Shown: positions 26,835 through 35,276, counted from the first letter of the stretch. The stretch is 64,000 bases of DNA from Bacillota bacterium (GCA_023408815.1 JAEYJO010000080.1:1-64000); one strand, 5' to 3'. Notes: generated from the letters alone by a model not told the origin. A program made the numbers and translations.

Positions 26835-26852
26835 TTTTTGCATCAATACTTT

Positions 26853-27596
26853 TTAAGGAATCTCCATATTCAATTTAAGCGCCAGAGTCCTTACAATGCG
26901 GGTAGCGACCGGGCATACCTTTCCATTTTCCAGAGTCACCAGACAATCTTTGATATTTACTTCCTTTACATGGGAAAGGTTGATGATGCAGGATTTATGG
27001 CATTGAAAAAATGAATCATCCAAAAGCTTTTCTATTTTCTTCAGGGAATAGAAAAGCTCGGTGTATCCGTTTCTCTTATAAATTCGAATCTTATGTGCTA
27101 CTGTGGAGGTTTCGATACAGTAAATATCGGGCAGTTTCATGGAAATGATACGTCCGTCGATTTTTAACGCGATAGCCTTCTGAATGGTATTGGTAGGAAG
27201 GGTATACAGTTCCAGGGCTTTGAGAATACATTCGCGCATACGGGAGGAAAGCTCATGGCTGTCTTTTATAATATAATCCATGGCTTCGACCTTATATTTG
27301 AAGGAAAGATAAGAAAGCTCGCTGTGAACAGTGACGAACACGATAAAGCCCCGCGGATCGTATTTCCTTATTTCTCTGGCAAGGGAGAAACCGTCCATGG
27401 AGGTATTCAAATTAATGTCAAGAAAATATAAAGACGGGGTCTTATGTTCTGTCAAATAGGAAAGAAGCTGATAGGGAGAAGAAGTGGTGCAGACGATAGA
27501 AGCATCCATATCTTCAATCATGATTGTGTTGGATATCAATTTTTTAAAATGCTGCAGCTGATTTTCATCGTCATCACAAATGTATACCGGTAACAT
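26853..27596 (-). CDS. AgrA-like LytTR response regulator
   Basis: About 247 residues: receiver domain (1-125) with acidic pocket CDDDE and phosphoacceptor Asp at about 60 (YFLDINLN), followed by a LytTR DNA-binding domain (about 145-245, with SLKKIEKLLDDSFFQCHKSCIINLSHV). This is the architecture of AgrA/ComE. The second of two adjacent ATGs (27596) is slightly better placed behind GAGGGGG. No histidine kinase is adjacent. It is divergent from an agrB-like gene, with LytTR-like direct repeats between them. Confidence 0.85.
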   Translation of the reverse strand: MLPVYICDDDENQLQHFKKLISNTIMIEDMDASIVCTTSSPYQLLSYLTEHKTPSLYFLDINLNTSMDGFSLAREIRKYDPRGFIVFVTVHSELSYLSFKYKVEAMDYIIKDSHELSSRMRECILKALELYTLPTNTIQKAIALKIDGRIISMKLPDIYCIETSTVAHKIRIYKRNGYTELFYSLKKIEKLLDDSFFQCHKSCIINLSHVKEVNIKDCLVTLENGKVCPVATRIVRTLALKLNMEIP

Positions 27597-27718
27597 CATG
27601 CCCCCTCAATAAAGTTGATATTAACCATGTCATGATACGACATATTAACCGAATTTACTACCAATTACAACAAACTTATGATAATATTTCTATATATGGA
27701 ATAAGTTGTAAGAAAGTA

Positions 27719-27765
27719 ATCGTTTAAGAAATGGAATTGAGCGTTTAGGAAAAATATGGTAAAAT
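27719..27765 (+). promoter_or_regulatory. LytTR-type direct repeats and promoter of agrB-like gene
   Basis: The 9-mers ATCGTTTAA (27719-27727) and AGCGTTTAG (27740-27748) are direct repeats separated by 12 bp, the geometry of AgrA/ComE sites. The second overlaps TTGAGC (27737-27742), which with TAAAAT (27760-27765) makes a promoter with a 17-bp spacer. Confidence 0.5.
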
Positions 27766-27817
27766 TTTATCAAAGTATGGTATAAATAAAATCACGAGAT
27801 GAGACGAGGTGTACAGC

Positions 27818-28396
27818 ATGGAGCATATGCTTGCGAGTAAGATTACGGCTTGGTGTTTGAAACGCAATGAGATGTCGGAGACACAAGCCATAGCGGTTAC
27901 CTATGGAATAGAATTAATCTTTAATTCTCTATTCAAAGTAATAGGACTGATATTGCTCGGGCTCGTTTTCGGTCGTGCATGGGATGTGATCCTATCTATT
28001 GGATGTTTTTCTTTGTTGCGTTCCTGTGCAGGAGGAGTGCATATGAAGTCAAGCCTTGGTTGCTTCTTGTCCATGGCGCTCGTGTGCGTCCTTTCCTGTG
28101 TGGGAGCGGATTATATCGGTTATCTGCCGATTGGCGTAATGATAGCCTTAACGATAGGGATTATTGTTGTTAATAAACGGTATGCACCTTTTTTTACAGA
28201 AAATAATCCTATTGAAGACGAAAAGATCATTAAGAAAAAAAACGCTGGTGCGTTAATAATCTCTGTAATATTGCTGGTGATTATATGGATTACACCTATT
28301 TGGAATGTTAAAATGTTGATGCTTATACCGGTGACACTGGAAACTTTAAGCATACTGCCGTGCTGGCACGGAATAAAAAAAGCAGTGCAGAACTAA
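27818..28396 (+). CDS. AgrB-like peptide-processing membrane protease
   Basis: A 192-residue membrane protein with the AgrB active-site pair: His75 in SCAGGVH and Cys82 in SSLGC, seven residues apart as in S. aureus AgrB (His77/Cys84). Five to six membrane helices follow. AgrB proteins trim and cyclise AgrD-type precursors. The ATG at 27818 has GAGGTG 6 bases upstream; the GTG at 27809 overlaps that site. No AgrD-like precursor was found on either side and no AgrC kinase, so this is an orphan or its peptide is encoded elsewhere. Confidence 0.85.
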   Translation: MEHMLASKITAWCLKRNEMSETQAIAVTYGIELIFNSLFKVIGLILLGLVFGRAWDVILSIGCFSLLRSCAGGVHMKSSLGCFLSMALVCVLSCVGADYIGYLPIGVMIALTIGIIVVNKRYAPFFTENNPIEDEKIIKKKNAGALIISVILLVIIWITPIWNVKMLMLIPVTLETLSILPCWHGIKKAVQN

Positions 28397-28434
28397 CGGA
28401 TTTAAATCCTGCACCGCAGTACAAACTTAATAAT

Positions 28435-28500
28435 AAAGCAAGCATATTATTACTTAATGTCAAAGGGGAATTTGCAAAACCGTCTTAATATGCTTGCTTT
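28435..28500 (+). terminator. Terminator after agrB-like gene
   Basis: AAGCAAGCATATTA (from 28436) pairs with TAATATGCTTGCTT (to 28499) across a loop of about 37 bases, followed by TTATTATG. The loop itself is long, so some other structure may form in it. Confidence 0.6.
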
Positions 28501-28684
28501 TATTATGTCCAAATTATTTAATGCAGGAGACATTATTTGACATGGTTCTTCAATTCTAATAGAAAACATATTTCCTAATGGTTAATAAAATCAGCCTATA
28601 TGTTAAATGCACATCTATTGTTTTTGTAATGCTGTAATATTAAGATAAAGACAGATATTTATTTTTCTTTAAGGAGCGAATGAT

Positions 28685-29770
28685 ATGGCATTGAATATTG
28701 GAGAGATCATTATAACAAAACGTAAAGAAAAAGCATGGACACAGGAGCAACTCGCAAATATATTAGGTGTTTCTGCCCCGGCAGTAAGTAAATGGGAAAC
28801 CGGTGCAACTTACCCTGACATTACATTGCTTTCTCCTATTGCACGCGCTCTAAATACTACGGTAGATGAATTACTCTCTTATCAGAACGAGCTCTCTGAC
28901 GAAGAGGTCAGTGAACTGGCAAAAAGGGCCGGCAGTATCTACGAATCCGAGGGATTTGATACAGGCTGGTCATTCTGTCAGAAAATGTTAAAAGAGTATC
29001 CTAATAGTATCCCGTTAAAGTTTCATCTCGGCAATCTGTTCCAAAGTTTTATGTTTTTAAAACCGGGTATCGAACAGGAGGAAATACGATCGTATTATCG
29101 ATGTGCCGCCGATATTTATGAAGAAGTATTGGCCGGCGGACATTCGAAATATGCCTTTAGCGCGACTGTGGTCATGGTTGGATATTATGTGATGCTGAAT
29201 GAGCTTGACCGGGCGGAAGAATTATTGGAGGAGCTGCCCAACCCCAAAACAGATCCGGACTTGCTGTATCCCTCTATTTACACGTTACGTGGTAAACATG
29301 ACGAAGCAATAAAACTGACCCAGGAAAATATCAGACGATATGTTCCCCGGATCAGTCAGGAATTGAGTGTTCTATGTTCGTATGCCAAAGAGCGGGAGGA
29401 TATGGAAACGGCCTGCGCTCTTGCAAAAATAAACTTTGAAATGACAAAGTTATTTGGGATAAAAGAAGAAACAGCTTATCCTGATATGATCAAAGTCCTT
29501 GCTTCTCAAGGAGACAAGGAAAACGCGCTTAGTTATTTGGAAGCATATGCACAAAGTATTCTGGAATTAAGTTACGACTATTCCAATAATCCTTGCTTTG
29601 ACAAGTTGACCGGGCAACCAAGCGATGCGTCATATGTTAAAAAAATACTTGCGCACAGCATAATTATTGACCGGGAATATGCTCTATTAGTAAATGAGCC
29701 GCGTTATCACGAGATCATTAGCAGGTTACAGGAGGTAGTTGATATTCAAACTCATACTTTTAGTGAGTAG
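28685..29770 (+). CDS. XRE-family regulator with TPR-like C-terminus
   Basis: A 361-residue protein. Residues 5-60 are an HTH_3 domain (KRKEKAWTQEQLANILGVSAPAVSKWETG). Residues about 75-345 are helical repeats resembling TPRs, the layout of transcription factors that sense a small molecule or peptide. AAGGAGCG precedes the ATG. It is an isolated gene, convergent with asnA, and its ligand is unknown. The nearby AgrB-like gene invites, but does not prove, a peptide-signalling link. Confidence 0.82.
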   Translation: MALNIGEIIITKRKEKAWTQEQLANILGVSAPAVSKWETGATYPDITLLSPIARALNTTVDELLSYQNELSDEEVSELAKRAGSIYESEGFDTGWSFCQKMLKEYPNSIPLKFHLGNLFQSFMFLKPGIEQEEIRSYYRCAADIYEEVLAGGHSKYAFSATVVMVGYYVMLNELDRAEELLEELPNPKTDPDLLYPSIYTLRGKHDEAIKLTQENIRRYVPRISQELSVLCSYAKEREDMETACALAKINFEMTKLFGIKEETAYPDMIKVLASQGDKENALSYLEAYAQSILELSYDYSNNPCFDKLTGQPSDASYVKKILAHSIIIDREYALLVNEPRYHEIISRLQEVVDIQTHTFSE

Positions 29771-29812
29771 CCATATCGGAGCATTTGACCGATGAACGGC
29801 CGGCATGATTCT

Positions 29813-30823
29813 CTAAAGTAACTGCAGTCCGTTCTCCTTGGCAGCAGCTATCATTTCATCCGGCCAAAGTGAGCATTGTACTTCTCCAATATGCGCCTTA
29901 CGCAAAAAGAACATACAGATACGCGATTGTCCAATACCGCCGCCAATCGTATATGGAAGTTCTTCTTCAATAATCGCCTTCTGAAAAGGAAGTTCTGTGC
30001 GTTCCGGGCATCCTGCCTTTTCCAGCTGAGAAAGTAAAGCCTCTCTATCCACTCGAATCCCCATGGAAGATAATTCCAGTGCAATATCGAGAACCGGATA
30101 ATAAACAACAATATCCGCATTTAAAGCCCAGTCATCGTAGTCAGGAGCGCGTCCGTCGTGCTTTTCGCCGGATTCCAGCAGATCCCCGATCTGCATAATA
30201 CATACGGCGCCTTTTGCTTTGGCGATATAATATTCCCTCTCCTTCGGCGTGTTATCGGGGAACATGTTCTCCAATTCCTGCGTCGTGATAAAGAAAATGT
30301 CGTGAGGCAGTATCTCTTCTATATAATCGTATCTGATCGCCAGATACTTTTCCGTCTTGCGCAGCACCTTGTATACGGTGCGGACTACCTCCTGCAAGGT
30401 TTCGATATTACGCTCTTCTTTGGAAATTATTTTTTCCCAGTCCCATTGATCTACATAAATGGAGTGAATATTATCCGTCTCTTCATCCCGGCGGATAGCG
30501 CTCATATCGGTATAGAGGCCTTCTCCATGGGAAAACCCGTATTTTTGAAGCGCCGAGCGTTTCCACTTGGCGAGGGAATGAACGATTTCAGCCTCTGCAT
30601 CGCCTTGCTCTTTAATGCCGAAGGTAACGGGGCGTTCTACGCCGTTCAGATTGTCGTTCAAACCCGATTGGGGAGTGACAAATAAGGGTGCGGATACACG
30701 CAGCAGGTTCAAACGCTCGGCAAGAAGATTCTGAAAGAAATCCTTGACAGTTTTAATACCGATCTGGGTATCGTGCAAATTAAGTGCCGACTGGTAGTTT
30801 TTGGGAATAACCGGCTTGCTCAT
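29813..30823 (-). CDS. asnA: Aspartate-ammonia ligase (asparagine synthetase A)
   Basis: A 336-residue enzyme, close to the usual length of about 330, that makes asparagine from aspartate, ammonia and ATP in the cytoplasm. The class II aminoacyl-tRNA synthetase-like fold is recognisable from RLNLLRVSAPLFV, SIYVDQWDWEKII and the C-terminal GGGIGQSRICMFFL motif 3 region. An AGGATGA sequence precedes the ATG at 30823. Its 5' region has no T-box, unlike many Firmicutes asparagine genes. Confidence 0.96.
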   Translation of the reverse strand: MSKPVIPKNYQSALNLHDTQIGIKTVKDFFQNLLAERLNLLRVSAPLFVTPQSGLNDNLNGVERPVTFGIKEQGDAEAEIVHSLAKWKRSALQKYGFSHGEGLYTDMSAIRRDEETDNIHSIYVDQWDWEKIISKEERNIETLQEVVRTVYKVLRKTEKYLAIRYDYIEEILPHDIFFITTQELENMFPDNTPKEREYYIAKAKGAVCIMQIGDLLESGEKHDGRAPDYDDWALNADIVVYYPVLDIALELSSMGIRVDREALLSQLEKAGCPERTELPFQKAIIEEELPYTIGGGIGQSRICMFFLRKAHIGEVQCSLWPDEMIAAAKENGLQLL

Positions 30824-30960
30824 AAGTAATCATCCTCGCTTTATTTTTCATTATTAATAATCATAAATAAAAATAATTATACACAACTAATATTTAACCG
30901 CGTTTTGACCGATAATGCAAGCGATAAATAGTGCAAAGCAGTTATTTATGTGCATTAAAT

Positions 30961-31000
30961 GCTGCTGTGAAGCCTACTGCTTCACAGCAGCATTTTTTTG
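30961..31000 (+). terminator. Hairpin with T-run at the 3' end of the flavoprotein gene
   Basis: TGCTGCTGTGAAGC pairs perfectly with GCTTCACAGCAGCA and is followed on the plus strand by seven T. The gene it overlaps is on the minus strand, where the structure has no T tail. It may act as a one-sided barrier to plus-strand transcription or as a 3'-end stabiliser for the minus-strand mRNA. Confidence 0.6.
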
Positions 31001-31477
31001 CCGGACCAGTTCGATCGCTTCCTTGCCGGACATATGCTCGATATCCAGTTCTATCATGCAAAGCTGTGCCATCAATCTGTCTATTTCCTGAAGGCGTCCC
31101 TGCTCCTGCTCGGGAGAATATCTTTTTGCCAATCTCTCGATAGCGCTTCTTGCCTGCGCTTCGTCCTCTATGATCCGGGCTTTCCCGAAAACGATGACGC
31201 TGCGAAAATAAGAGGTATATTCTTCCGGTACTACGCTGTCTTTATCGATAACGCAGAAAGAAACCTTTTCATTTCCTGTAATGGAATCTATCTTATGCCC
31301 CGCTTTGGCACAATGAAAAAAGATTTTGGAATCATGATACACGTAGCTGAGAGGGACCGCATAAGGGTAGCCGTCGTCTCCGGACACAGCGAGAACGCCG
31401 GAGGTTCCTCTTTGCAAGACATCGATACATTCTCCCTCCGATAAAATCTGTTTTTTTCGTCTCATTTCTCTAAACAT
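30974..31477 (-). CDS. Pyridoxamine 5'-phosphate oxidase-like flavin protein
   Basis: About 167 residues of the FMN-binding split-barrel family (GVLAVSGDDGYPYAVPLSYVY, then KIDSITGNEKVSFCVID). Members of this MSMEG-like group are often annotated as nitroimidazole-resistance (NimA-like) or pyridoxamine oxidase-like proteins. The ATG at 31477 is behind AGAGGTG. It is the last gene of a minus-strand operon with a DMT-like permease and a GNAT; the starts and stops are within 15 bp. Confidence 0.85.
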   Translation of the reverse strand: MFREMRRKKQILSEGECIDVLQRGTSGVLAVSGDDGYPYAVPLSYVYHDSKIFFHCAKAGHKIDSITGNEKVSFCVIDKDSVVPEEYTSYFRSVIVFGKARIIEDEAQARSAIERLAKRYSPEQEQGRLQEIDRLMAQLCMIELDIEHMSGKEAIELVRQKNAAVKQ

Positions 31478-31491
31478 ATGACACCTCTTTC

Positions 31492-31929
31492 TTATTTGGT
31501 ATTGATTACGAACATGCCGGCAATGCAAAGGACGATTCCCGCCAGCTTTTTCATGGAAAGCCCCTCTTTATAAAGGAGCCAGCCGATAAACAGCATGATC
31601 ACCGCGACACACATATTTGCAATTAGAGAGCCCTTGCTGATTTCCCAGCCGTTTCGGTACATCAGAAGATATCCGCCCTCTACTCCCAGTATGGCGAGTC
31701 CTAACAGAAAATTAGATACATTCATTTTGCCCATTTCAAGGAGCAAGCTTTCCTTTTTTGTTAGAAAGAACAAGAGAATGCTGGAAATAAGGGCTACCCC
31801 ATAGGTAGCGATAAGGCCCAGAAATGGATTTACGTCGGAAGGTGTATTCTTGCTGAATATATGGTAGAAGACATTGGAAAGTATGACCAGTAAAATCGGT
31901 ATTACATATAGGTAATTCGGATTATTCAT
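31492..31929 (-). CDS. EamA/SMR-like small membrane transporter
   Basis: A 145-residue protein with four to five membrane helices (MNNPNYLYVIPILLVILSN, then GLIATYGVALISSILLFFL) ending in KLAGIVLCIAGMFVINTK. This corresponds to one half of an EamA/DMT carrier or an SMR-like pump. GGAGG lies 6 bases before the ATG, inside the end of the GNAT gene. Start and stop overlap, so translation is coupled. Substrate unknown. Confidence 0.78.
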   Translation of the reverse strand: MNNPNYLYVIPILLVILSNVFYHIFSKNTPSDVNPFLGLIATYGVALISSILLFFLTKKESLLLEMGKMNVSNFLLGLAILGVEGGYLLMYRNGWEISKGSLIANMCVAVIMLFIGWLLYKEGLSMKKLAGIVLCIAGMFVINTK

Positions 31930-32209
31930 TCCCGGCCTCCAACTGCTTATACATCAGGATATGGGTGCCGATATTTTTCCCTCTATATGCCTTGGCTACG
32001 GCGATACGGCCCATGGCATATGCCGATTTCCCGCTATCGAAATAGTAGCGGCAGGTTGCTATCGGCAGTTCTCCATCAAATAGGACGAGATGAGTGGAAA
32101 CATTGTCAATGTCGTCGAACTCATCGACAAAACCCTGCTCCTTTACGAATATATCTTCCCGCAGAAGCGAGGCTTCTTTTGGTAAATAATCATAGGTTTT
32201 TGTGGTCAT
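31922..32209 (-). CDS. GNAT acetyltransferase, C-terminally shortened
   Basis: A 95-residue protein with the first part of a GNAT fold (LREDIFVKEQGFVDEFDDID, as in YdfS/ElaA-type proteins) and the acetyl-CoA loop (GRIAVAKAYRGKNIGTHIL). Family members are usually about 140 residues; the last helix and strands are missing. The end (LEAGNE) is immediately followed by the next gene, so a deletion may have joined them. It may be non-functional. Confidence 0.65.
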   Translation of the reverse strand: MTTKTYDYLPKEASLLREDIFVKEQGFVDEFDDIDNVSTHLVLFDGELPIATCRYYFDSGKSAYAMGRIAVAKAYRGKNIGTHILMYKQLEAGNE

Positions 32210-32424
32210 AATGAGATATGTTCCTTTGTAATATAATTGGTTTATGCGTTATGAAACAAAAAACATCCAAAAACAAACCTTCTGATGCGGGAAACGCATC
32301 ATACCTACGGTCTGCCCCTGAATGCCTTATATGCTTTATCCGGTGACAAAGCATCAGCTTTTTCTGACAAAATTATACTAAAGATAGGCAGGTATGTCAA
32401 TGAAACAAGGCCGAACTGAAATAA
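32210..32424. other. Intergenic region between GNAT operon and radical SAM gene
   Basis: It holds a hairpin (GATGCG-GGAAA-CGCATC near 32283-32299) and a second dyad (TGCTTT...AAAGCA near 32334-32356). Neither has a clear terminator tail, and they could be leader elements for the minus-strand operon. No gene is seen. Confidence 0.4.
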
Positions 32425-32494
32425 AAAACATTTGTTCGATAAAACTGTTGAAAAAGGGGAATGAATATGATATTATAATACAAACAAGTGTTCG
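32425..32494 (+). promoter_or_regulatory. Two LexA-like boxes upstream of radical SAM gene
   Basis: CAAACAAGTGTTCG (32481-32494) matches CGAACRNRYGTTYG at 13 of 14 positions. AAAACATTTGTTCG (32425-32438) matches at about 11-12. TATAAT (32474-32479) lies directly before the better box, so LexA there would cover the transcription start. The gene starts at 32511. Confidence 0.65.
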
Positions 32495-32510
32495 AAAACG
32501 GCGGTGAGTT

Positions 32511-33863
32511 ATGATGAATTATAAAGTTTCGGAAGAGATGTCTGTAATGGAGAAGCTGGGAATTTTGACGGATGCGGCCAAATATGATGTGGCGTGCACC
32601 TCCAGCGGTGTGGACAGGAAGGGCGGCGGAAGCGGTATGGGCAATACCGTGGCAGGCGGCATCTGCCATAGCTTCAGTGCGGACGGAAGATGCATTTCCT
32701 TATTGAAGATACTTTTTACCAATGAATGTATTTATGACTGCAAATATTGTATTAACAGAAAATCCAACGATGTCGTCAGGACCTCATTTACGCCGGATGA
32801 GGTGTGCGAGCTGACCATGGGTTTTTATAAAAGAAATTATATCGAAGGGCTTTTTCTGAGCTCAGGTATTTTGTATAATCCGGATTTTACCATGGAATTG
32901 ATCTATCAAACACTGTATAAGCTGCGCAGGGAGCACCGATTCCAGGGATATATTCATGTGAAAGCGATACCCGGCGCAGACCCGTTTCTCATTCAGAAGA
33001 CGGGGATGCTGGCTGACAGGATGAGCGTGAATCTGGAACTGCCTACAGCGGAGGGGCTTAGCCGTCTCGCCCCCAATAAGCATAGGAAGAATATTCTGGC
33101 ACCCATGCGCCAGATCCAAAATGGAATTAAATCCAGTAAAAATGAAATCGTTCTATATAAAAATGCACCCCGGTTTGTCCCTGCAGGACAGTCTACCCAG
33201 CTTATCGTAGGTGCGACGCCGGAAAACGATTATCAGTTAATGACAGTGGCGGAAAACCTCTATCAAAAATTTGAATTAAAAAGAGTGTTTTATTCTGCTT
33301 TTGTAAATGTGAACGAGGACAAGGAGCTGCCCGCTCTTCCCGGAGGCCCTCCGCTCCTTCGGGAACACAGGCTGTATCAGGCGGACTGGCTGCTTCGTTT
33401 TTATGGGTTTAAGGCAGGAGAGCTTTTGAGCGAAGAAAGACCGAATTTCAACGTACTGCTGGACCCCAAGGCCGATTGGGCGCTGCGTCATTTGGAGATG
33501 TTTCCGGTGGAAGTTAATAGGGCGGATTATCAGCTGCTGCTCAGAATACCGGGGATCGGGGTGAAAAGCGCACAGAGAATCGTGATGGCGAGACGGAGCG
33601 GTTTTCTTAACTTTCCCGATTTGAAAAAGATAGGAGTGGTGCTTAAGCGGGCGCTCTATTTCATTACATGCAATGGAAAGATGATGTACAATACGAAGAT
33701 AGAGGAGGATTATATCACGAGAAATCTTCTTACGGTAAAGGAGAAGTTTCCCTTTGACAAGGATGGAATTACCTATAAGCAGCTATCCTTATTTGACGAT
33801 GTAGGCTTTACTATGCAGCCGGATATTATCGATACTCATAAAGCGGTGCTGGGGCAGATGTAA
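32511..33863 (+). CDS. Putative DNA modification/repair radical SAM protein
   Basis: A 450-residue protein. The radical SAM cluster motif is CIYDCKYC (C-x3-C-x2-C) near residue 75, and a helix-hairpin-helix (LLLRIPGIGVKSAQRIVMA) sits near residue 340, implying DNA contact. This corresponds to the family named rSAM-linked-to-UDG (TIGR03916), which is paired in genomes with a DUF4130 protein, as here. It is thought to act in DNA repair, but the reaction is not known. The ribosome binding site GGCGGTGAG precedes the ATG. Confidence 0.85.
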   Translation: MMNYKVSEEMSVMEKLGILTDAAKYDVACTSSGVDRKGGGSGMGNTVAGGICHSFSADGRCISLLKILFTNECIYDCKYCINRKSNDVVRTSFTPDEVCELTMGFYKRNYIEGLFLSSGILYNPDFTMELIYQTLYKLRREHRFQGYIHVKAIPGADPFLIQKTGMLADRMSVNLELPTAEGLSRLAPNKHRKNILAPMRQIQNGIKSSKNEIVLYKNAPRFVPAGQSTQLIVGATPENDYQLMTVAENLYQKFELKRVFYSAFVNVNEDKELPALPGGPPLLREHRLYQADWLLRFYGFKAGELLSEERPNFNVLLDPKADWALRHLEMFPVEVNRADYQLLLRIPGIGVKSAQRIVMARRSGFLNFPDLKKIGVVLKRALYFITCNGKMMYNTKIEEDYITRNLLTVKEKFPFDKDGITYKQLSLFDDVGFTMQPDIIDTHKAVLGQM

Positions 33864-33874
33864 CGGAGGTATGT

Positions 33875-33976
33875 ATAGTGTGAAAAATGAATTTTCACAG
33901 CATAATTTATTATGCTTGCAAATATTGTGCCTGCGGCCCAAAGTCTGCAGGATATGAGAAAGGCATGGCTATTGAT
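33875..33976 (+). repeat. Structured leader repeat, copy 2 (before DUF4130 gene)
   Basis: Same three inverted repeats as the copy at 10274-10378: GTGAAAAAT/ATTTTCAC, GCATAAT-TT-ATTATGC and CCTGC...GCAGG, then GAGAAAGG and the ATG of the next gene at the same spacing. The 28 bases from 33895 are identical in both copies. A GGAGGT lies just ahead of the repeat. Confidence 0.75.
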
Positions 33977-34747
33977 ATGGAAGAGAAATATTTAATATGT
34001 GAGGATTCCCTGGAAGGCATTTTTACCGGAATCTATAAAGCATATACCTTGAAGGAGGAACACAGCCATCTGCATATACAGATCGGGGAAGAGGAGAACC
34101 TTCGTTTATTTGCAGAATATATACCTGCTGCACCAGACGCCGGAATGGCGGTAAAGGTATCCCGCACCATTCAGAGGGAGTTGGGCGAAGAGACGTATAT
34201 GAATATATGCAGGGCGCTGGCTTCGGAGGACAAGCATAAGGGAGAGGCTGTATACAAGACTGTTGTGTGCGGTCTGCAAATGCAAAATGGAAGGCAGGTC
34301 ATGGGCAACCTGAAGAATCCCTATGTACACAAGGTGTTTGAGCTGAGCCGGGGAGCCAACAACGAGATACTTCATTTGATGGGATTTCTCCGGTTTCAGG
34401 AGCTGGAAAACGGCATATTCTTTTCTAAGATAGGGCCTAAGAACAATATATTGACCTTTTTGGCTCCTCATTTTGCGGATAGATTGCCTCTTTTAAATTT
34501 TGTCATATATGATGAGCTCAGGGGAATATTTGTCGTTCATCCGGCCTCGAAAGACTGGTATCTCGTTACGAATGCCGAAATCAGCAGGGAAATGATGGAG
34601 AATTATTCGAAGGAAGAGCTGGAATACCAGGAACTGTTTACGTATTTCTGCCATAAAATAGCGATAAAGGAGAGAAAAAACCTGAATTTACAAAGAAGTA
34701 TGCTCCCCTTAAGATTCCAAGAATATATGGTAGAATTTAGGAAATAA
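33977..34747 (+). CDS. DUF4130 probable DNA-metabolism protein
   Basis: A 256-residue protein of the family (TIGR03915, DUF4130) regularly encoded next to the radical SAM protein above; together they are presumed to form a DNA repair or modification pair. Recognisable features are MGNLKNPYVHKVFELSRGANNE and HLMGFLRFQEL in the centre, and FVVHPASKDWYLV. The ATG at 33977 is chosen by alignment with family length; an open frame extends 30 codons upstream through the leader repeat. Likely co-induced with the radical SAM gene through the LexA boxes. Confidence 0.8.
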   Translation: MEEKYLICEDSLEGIFTGIYKAYTLKEEHSHLHIQIGEEENLRLFAEYIPAAPDAGMAVKVSRTIQRELGEETYMNICRALASEDKHKGEAVYKTVVCGLQMQNGRQVMGNLKNPYVHKVFELSRGANNEILHLMGFLRFQELENGIFFSKIGPKNNILTFLAPHFADRLPLLNFVIYDELRGIFVVHPASKDWYLVTNAEISREMMENYSKEELEYQELFTYFCHKIAIKERKNLNLQRSMLPLRFQEYMVEFRK

Positions 34748-34986
34748 TGATCAATATGCAGTTTAGTAAAGTAAAGGGATAAAAGATAAATTGTGCATTC
34801 TTTATATTTTGACAAATATTGAAGATTGGGAGTGGTCAATATGAAAAAATATTTCAGCGGCTAATGTTTCAATAGATCCAGTTTATAAAAATTTCACTTT
34901 ACTTTTATGGCAAATAAGGTATAATACTCAAGTAACTGCGAGAAAGATATTTTCATGAAAGGATTTTTCAAGGAAGGGTGATATTT
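34748..34986. other. Intergenic, AT-rich
   Basis: No gene is seen. A possible promoter for the next gene lies around 34893-34925 (TTCACT, then TATAAT at 34920-34925 in the sequence GGTATAATAC). Confidence 0.4.
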
Positions 34987-35214
34987 ATGATACATCGTAA
35001 AATAAGGTTGAGACCCGACGAAGTGAAAAAGTTTGTGGCAGCGGCATCGAAATGTGACTTTGATATTGATATTGCTTATAATAGATACGTAGTTGATGCG
35101 AAATCCATCGTCGGAGTGTTGGGATTGGACTTTAATCAGATTTTAACGGTTTCCTATTCCGGCTATGATGAGGACTTCGAATCATTTATGAGGCATTTTG
35201 CCGTCGCATCTTGA
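34987..35214 (+). CDS. HPr-like protein lacking the phosphorylation histidine
   Basis: A 75-residue protein with an HPr fold signature in its second half (DAKSIVGVLGLDFNQILTVSYSG, equivalent to the KSIMGVMSL region of HPr). At the active site, where HPr has G-I-H-A-R-P, this one has K-I-R-L-R-P, so the phosphoacceptor His is absent. It cannot be a phosphocarrier of the usual kind; a regulatory or structural role is more likely. AAGGAAGGG is 8 bases before the ATG. A terminator follows. Confidence 0.75.
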   Translation: MIHRKIRLRPDEVKKFVAAASKCDFDIDIAYNRYVVDAKSIVGVLGLDFNQILTVSYSGYDEDFESFMRHFAVAS

Positions 35215-35276
35215 CCTCGAAACGGTCTGGGTGATGCGAGAAACGGACAATGCAAAATAAGAATGTAATGTTGTTT

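Noticed and set aside
28458..28541. 27-codon ORF after agrB as a possible AgrD
   Set aside because: It overlaps the terminator, has no central Cys motif or acidic C-terminus, and its ribosome binding site is not convincing.
30158..30685. 175-codon plus-strand frame opposite asnA
   Set aside because: Antisense shadow of a conserved enzyme gene.
32283..32356. Hairpins before the GNAT operon as a riboswitch
   Set aside because: I compared the visible stems with classes I know (T-box, preQ1, THF, purine, TPP) and found no match; left as unassigned structure.
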